Source of the DNA: Desulfitibacter sp. BRH_c19
GTDB taxonomy: Bacteria; Bacillota; DSM-16504; Desulfitibacterales; Desulfitibacteraceae
NCBI GenBank assembly: GCA_001515945.1
Contig: LOER01000040.1
Location: 1-64,000 of the forward strand
Direction of reading: 5' to 3'
DNA: 64,000 nucleotides
Positions within the stretch are counted from its first letter, which is position 1. Each line of letters opens with the position of its first letter. Under the pieces are notes generated by a model, which did not search any database, was not told where the DNA came from, and saw only the letters and a program-made list of their open reading frames with translations. This document shows positions 61,142-64,000 of this stretch, piece after piece. The position numbers and the translations under genes are program-made.

Positions 61142-61176
61142 CTTATAATTATACAAATTAACGCATAATAATTCAA
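61142..61176 (-). promoter_or_regulatory. argC promoter with two ARG-box-like operators
   Basis: On the minus strand, TTGAAT (complement of 61171-61176) and TATAAT (61148-61153) are spaced exactly 17 bases. The plus-strand sites CTTATAATTATACA (61142-61155) and CGCATAATAATTCA (61162-61175) match the ARG box TGAATAATTATTCA at 10 and 11 of 14 positions. They are 20 bases apart centre to centre, as in tandem ARG boxes. Binding would cover both promoter elements. Confidence 0.78.
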
Positions 61177-61341
61177 TAGCTTTTTTTACTATTATACTAT
61201 ATTTTATTATAAACAATAAAACAGACACAGAAAACCATGCAATTCCGTTTGCTATGGTCTTCTGTGCCTAGAATATACATTCAGGTATCAACGGTTTACA
61301 AACTTTTTCTGGCTTCTGACTCCTGCCTCACGTTTTTATTC

Positions 61342-62163
61342 TTAGTAACTTACACTTAACTCCTTTGATCTTTGTGCTGCCATTTTTACTGCTAAGCCAA
61401 TCATTTTTGTGAAACCTCCACTTTCCAGTTCTTGTAGTCCAGCAAGAGTAGTGCCACCTTTTGAACTTGTTAACTGCACAAGCTTATTGCTATCTATGCC
61501 TGATTCTTTTACAAGCTTTGCTGCCCCAAAGACAGTCTGTACTGCAAGCTGAAAGGAAACTTCTTTTGCTAACCCATTTTGTTCCCCAGCCTCCGCCATT
61601 GCAGCTATCATTAAATATACATAGGCTGGACCACTACCACTTAGACCGGTTATTGTATCTATCATATCCTCTTTAACATGAACTACAATACCTAAAGAAC
61701 TAAATAATGCATCAACTATAAATCTTTGACTATCCTTGGTATTGCAGCCCATTGTAACAGCAGTAGCTCCTGCCTTAACTTGACACGGTAAATTAGTCAT
61801 AGTCCTTACAAGGCAATAATCTTTTCCTAGGTAATTTTCAAACCATTCATGGGACAAACCCGCTGCAGTAGATATAATCAACTGCTCATGGGTTAGAATA
61901 CCTTTCATCTCATTTAAAGCACCTTCCATGTCTTGTGGTTTTACACCCAGAACAACAATTTTTGCATTTTCTAACACCTGGTGTTTATTACTGCTAACAT
62001 TAACACCCCATCGTGTTTTCAAACCTTCTAACTTGTTTTTATCACTCTTATTAGTTACATAAATATTATTTGCATCAGCAAATCCGCTGCTTAGTAATCC
62101 CTTTATCATTGCTTCAGCCATATTTCCTGCACCTATAAAGGCTACCTTCCCGAACATATTCAT
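61342..62163 (-). CDS. proC: Pyrroline-5-carboxylate reductase
   Basis: A 273-residue reductase making proline from pyrroline-5-carboxylate with NADPH. The dinucleotide motif is GKVAFIGAGNMAEAMIKGLL; ITGLSGSGPAYVYLM and the C-terminal TSSKGGTTLAGLQELE are the signature regions. GGAGGAGC precedes ATG 62163. A T-box leader directly upstream controls it. It lies in the same direction as argC. Confidence 0.95.
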   Translation of the reverse strand: MNMFGKVAFIGAGNMAEAMIKGLLSSGFADANNIYVTNKSDKNKLEGLKTRWGVNVSSNKHQVLENAKIVVLGVKPQDMEGALNEMKGILTHEQLIISTAAGLSHEWFENYLGKDYCLVRTMTNLPCQVKAGATAVTMGCNTKDSQRFIVDALFSSLGIVVHVKEDMIDTITGLSGSGPAYVYLMIAAMAEAGEQNGLAKEVSFQLAVQTVFGAAKLVKESGIDSNKLVQLTSSKGGTTLAGLQELESGGFTKMIGLAVKMAAQRSKELSVSY

Positions 62164-62223
62164 ATTAAGCTCCTCCTTTTTTGGGTCATGTTTTTGTGTC
62201 GTGCAGTTTTTGTAAAATAAAAA

Positions 62224-62253
62224 AGCTCTTCATCCATAAAAGGACGAAAAGCT
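62224..62253 (-). terminator. T-box attenuator terminator
   Basis: AGCTTTTCGTCC pairs with GGATGAAGAGCT around a 6-base loop, followed on the minus strand by TTTTTATTTTAC. It lies directly after the T-box motif and before proC. Confidence 0.85.
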
Positions 62254-62490
62254 TAAGTTTCCGTGTTACCACCTTAATTGATACTGCAATAATACAGTAC
62301 CCACTCAATCAGGTACGCCTGCGTACAGGTTATACCCTCCCCTCTAATAACGGTGGGGCTCCGTAACTGGTTTATCACCAGCGGTTCCAGGGTGGGTTTC
62401 GGAAAATTTTACTTGACGATACCTCACAGCCAAGGGCATCATTCTCTGACAAGCTCTCTTCCCTACTATTCCCTTTCACAACCTTTATTT
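62224..62490 (-). promoter_or_regulatory. T-box leader of proC
   Basis: On the minus strand the conserved AAGGTGGTAACACGG T-box lies ahead of the terminator stem. Upstream is a Stem-I-like region with AGTA on one side and GAAA followed by CCC on the other, and GGTT/AACC at its base. The CCC would be a proline specifier, fitting proC, but I could not model Stem I fully. Uncharged tRNA-Pro would let transcription proceed. The promoter is beyond 62490 and was not identified. Confidence 0.87.
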
Positions 62491-62710
62491 CAATTTATAA
62501 TTTTAACATTAATGATATTTTAACAGGTTACCTTAAAAGTGTCAAGTTATTGTACACTTTTTGTGCAAAAAACTGATATTTTTATTTATAACCGTATTAA
62601 GCATCCGTAATACCCACTTCAACAGAATAAGTAACCAATAACGAATGAAGTTTTGGATATACTAACAAACATAGGTTGATAATTTTTATGCAGATTAGGA
62701 GGATTTTTCC

Positions 62711-62872
62711 ATGCAAGATATGATATGCGATTGTGTATGTGTTTATAGAAAAGATGGTATGTGCGAATTAGGTATTCCGGTATTAACAGGAGAGAGGCAA
62801 AAGCGTGGATTTTGCCCCGCACTTTCAAGAAGTGGAAGCCATAAGAGTCAAGGTAATAATAGTTTAATTTAG
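62711..62872 (+). CDS. Small Cys-rich protein, 53 residues
   Basis: A clear TTAGGAGG site precedes ATG 62711. The protein reads MQDMICDCVCVYRKDGMCEL, then GIPVLTGERQKRGFCPALSR, with five Cys (three in C-x-C-x-C-like spacing at 6, 8, 10, then 18 and 35), and a basic tail. It stands alone on the plus strand opposite proC. It might bind metal or form a redox centre, but I do not recognise the family and no function is claimed. The good ribosome site and Cys pattern argue that it is real. Confidence 0.6.
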   Translation: MQDMICDCVCVYRKDGMCELGIPVLTGERQKRGFCPALSRSGSHKSQGNNSLI

Positions 62873-62993
62873 AATAATAAAGATAATTGATTAGTAAAAC
62901 AAAACTTGGCGGGCGCCAGTAGCTCTAAGATTTCGTATTTTACAATAAATACTATCTACCGATGAAGATTATATTTCTGTTAGTATAAGTATA

Positions 62994-63028
62994 GACGGTT
63001 CTTAGCTTGCCTCAAGTTAAGAACCGTC
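62994..63028. repeat. GAACCGTCCC repeat, copy 3
   Basis: GACGGTTCTTA and TAAGAACCGTC are perfect complements around 13 bases. It contains the same GAACCGTCCC core as the copies at 48174 and 60029. It lies between the small ORF and the partial gene. Confidence 0.65.
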
Positions 63029-63063
63029 CCTGAATAGCATTGCTTAATGTTGTGTTAACTTAA

Positions 63064-64000
63064 TTACCATGACTCTTTTGGAATGAGCCCGATAACCAAA
63101 GGTGTATCTGATCCACCTGGAGGTGTATAGACTAATGACACTTCTTTTCCTTCTGGCACAACCCCAATTATTGCAGAGAAAAAAGAAGTACCTAACACTC
63201 CCATGACAGGAAACAAGTAAACATTGTCATCAAATGCTTTTATAGAACCCTTAAATCTTGTCCCGCGAGCATTGATCAATGCTCCAGTAGTGACTTCACT
63301 TTGAAACCTAATATTATACATTACTCCGTAGTTACCTCTGTTAATAACATGTTCCCCAGTTAACGCATCTGTGCCTTGAAGAAAATATTCTTCATTTATA
63401 CCTCTGCCAATGAGAATTTTTTCAGGCTGAGTTCCACTTGGCATAACATCAATTAAAATGTTACTATTTTCGTAAGTCCCTCTTGGATGTTGCCCGTCTG
63501 GCTGTAAAATTTCTAAGGGTGTTGAATTTGAATACTTAGTATCAACCATAGCTACTGTGATTTGTATAGGCCCACTTGCTTCAATATCCAACATGCCAGA
63601 CATTAGCTCCTCCGGCCTAATAAATTTATCAGCTTGCAGGCCATTTAATACAATCCTTTGTCCTGGAGCAATACTTAATTTAGTTACTTCATCAGATGAT
63701 AGATAATTACTACTAACTTTTTGCCCCAGGTGCATTTCATCATTAATGGGCCCTCCCAAACCAGACTTACTAACTATTAATTCTACAGGTTTGTCACCTT
63801 TATTTTCTGCCCAAACCTTTAGTAGGCTATTTTGTCCAGTTAAATTTTTATGATAGTAATAAACTCTAGCCGCCCCTTGAATCTTGTCTTGATAAGTTAT
63901 TCCAGGATATAGCACTCGCTCGGGACTATTACTAAGAAGTAAAACAGGTCCACCGTGCTTTACTATCCAATCCGCATCAGGAAGTAGATTATAGTTGTCA
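63064..64000 (-). CDS. Hypothetical, probably surface-exposed protein (5' end outside the window)
   Basis: The frame is open from 63064 to the window edge, so the start is not seen; a GTG at 63915 is only internal. The visible ~312 residues are rich in beta-type segments (GAARVYYYHKNLTGQNSLLK, VWAENKGDKPVELIVSKSG, YGVMYNIRFQSEVTTGALIN) and end in LVIGLIPKESW. The region before it reads NYNLLPDADWIVKHGGPVLL, suggesting a longer extracellular protein, possibly with a copper-amine-oxidase-like stalk domain further upstream. No catalytic motif is visible and the family is uncertain. Confidence 0.55.
   Translation of the reverse strand, partial: DNYNLLPDADWIVKHGGPVLLLSNSPERVLYPGITYQDKIQGAARVYYYHKNLTGQNSLLKVWAENKGDKPVELIVSKSGLGGPINDEMHLGQKVSSNYLSSDEVTKLSIAPGQRIVLNGLQADKFIRPEELMSGMLDIEASGPIQITVAMVDTKYSNSTPLEILQPDGQHPRGTYENSNILIDVMPSGTQPEKILIGRGINEEYFLQGTDALTGEHVINRGNYGVMYNIRFQSEVTTGALINARGTRFKGSIKAFDDNVYLFPVMGVLGTSFFSAIIGVVPEGKEVSLVYTPPGGSDTPLVIGLIPKESW

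Noticed and set aside
62619-62828. 69-codon ORF on the minus strand
   Set aside because: Overlaps the Cys-rich plus-strand gene, which has the better ribosome site and Cys pattern.
1-64000. CRISPR arrays, rRNA or tRNA genes, toxin-antitoxin or phage defence genes
   Set aside because: No regularly spaced repeats, RNA-gene cores or defence-type motifs were found in either strand.

Overview
The window looks like the chromosome of a strictly anaerobic, low-GC Firmicute of the class Clostridia. Supporting signs are AT-rich codons, strong AGGAGG-type ribosome sites, T-box and riboswitch leaders, TRAP-TAXI and BmpA transporters, tungsten-type aldehyde:ferredoxin oxidoreductases and a menaquinone-dependent respiratory enzyme. 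Nearly all genes lie on the minus strand. The exceptions are two LacI regulators, one short Cys-rich ORF and some gene remnants. No rRNA, tRNA or CRISPR was seen.

Layout. (1) 1-0.8 kb is a decayed edge: a tyrosine-recombinase C-terminus and a ThiC/Bza-family N-terminus behind a cobalamin-riboswitch-like leader. (2) 0.8-3.2 kb holds two moeA-type genes behind a probable molybdenum-cofactor riboswitch. (3) 3.3-11.7 kb is a respiratory arsenate reductase locus: arrC-arrA-arrB-arrD preceded by a PhnD-like lipoprotein, a histidine kinase and a NarL-type regulator. The ArrA identification rests on the conserved active-site pattern. A broken NrfD-like gene follows arrD. (4) 11.8-14 kb has a phosphoesterase, a DUF1801 protein and remnants. 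(5) 14.1-29.8 kb is catabolic module A: AOR, a three-subunit molybdenum hydroxylase, a UbiD-like decarboxylase, a MoaD/ThiS protein and GntR; then a CodA-like amidohydrolase, TRAP-TAXI transporter, RpiR, an iron-sulfur flavoprotein and a TIGR04076-like protein. It ends in a chimeric pseudogene made of amidohydrolase and AOR pieces. (6) 29.9-45.3 kb is catabolic module B: a BmpA-type ABC transporter, a FolB-like protein and an iron-sulfur flavoprotein, divergent from LacI; then AOR, a COG0402 deaminase, an iron alcohol dehydrogenase and two paralogues of methenyl-H4MPT cyclohydrolase, next to a second LacI. (7) 45.4-54 kb has remnants, a COG2403 GTPase, MenA, a ferredoxin-tailed aldo/keto reductase and a MacAB-like export system. 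(8) 54-62.5 kb is argC-J-B-D-F-G with paired ARG boxes over the promoter, and proC behind a T-box. (9) The right edge has a small Cys-rich ORF and a partial surface-type protein.

How it fits together. MoeA, MoaD and the cofactor riboswitch would serve the many Mo/W enzymes here (ArrA, the molybdenum hydroxylase and two AORs). MenA would supply the quinone that ArrC oxidises. Module B is the most unusual part: nucleoside-type uptake, a dihydroneopterin-aldolase-like protein, a COG0402 deaminase, two cyclohydrolase paralogues, an AOR and an alcohol dehydrogenase share LacI-type operators. I propose, as inference only, that it takes up and degrades a pterin, purine or related N-heterocycle.
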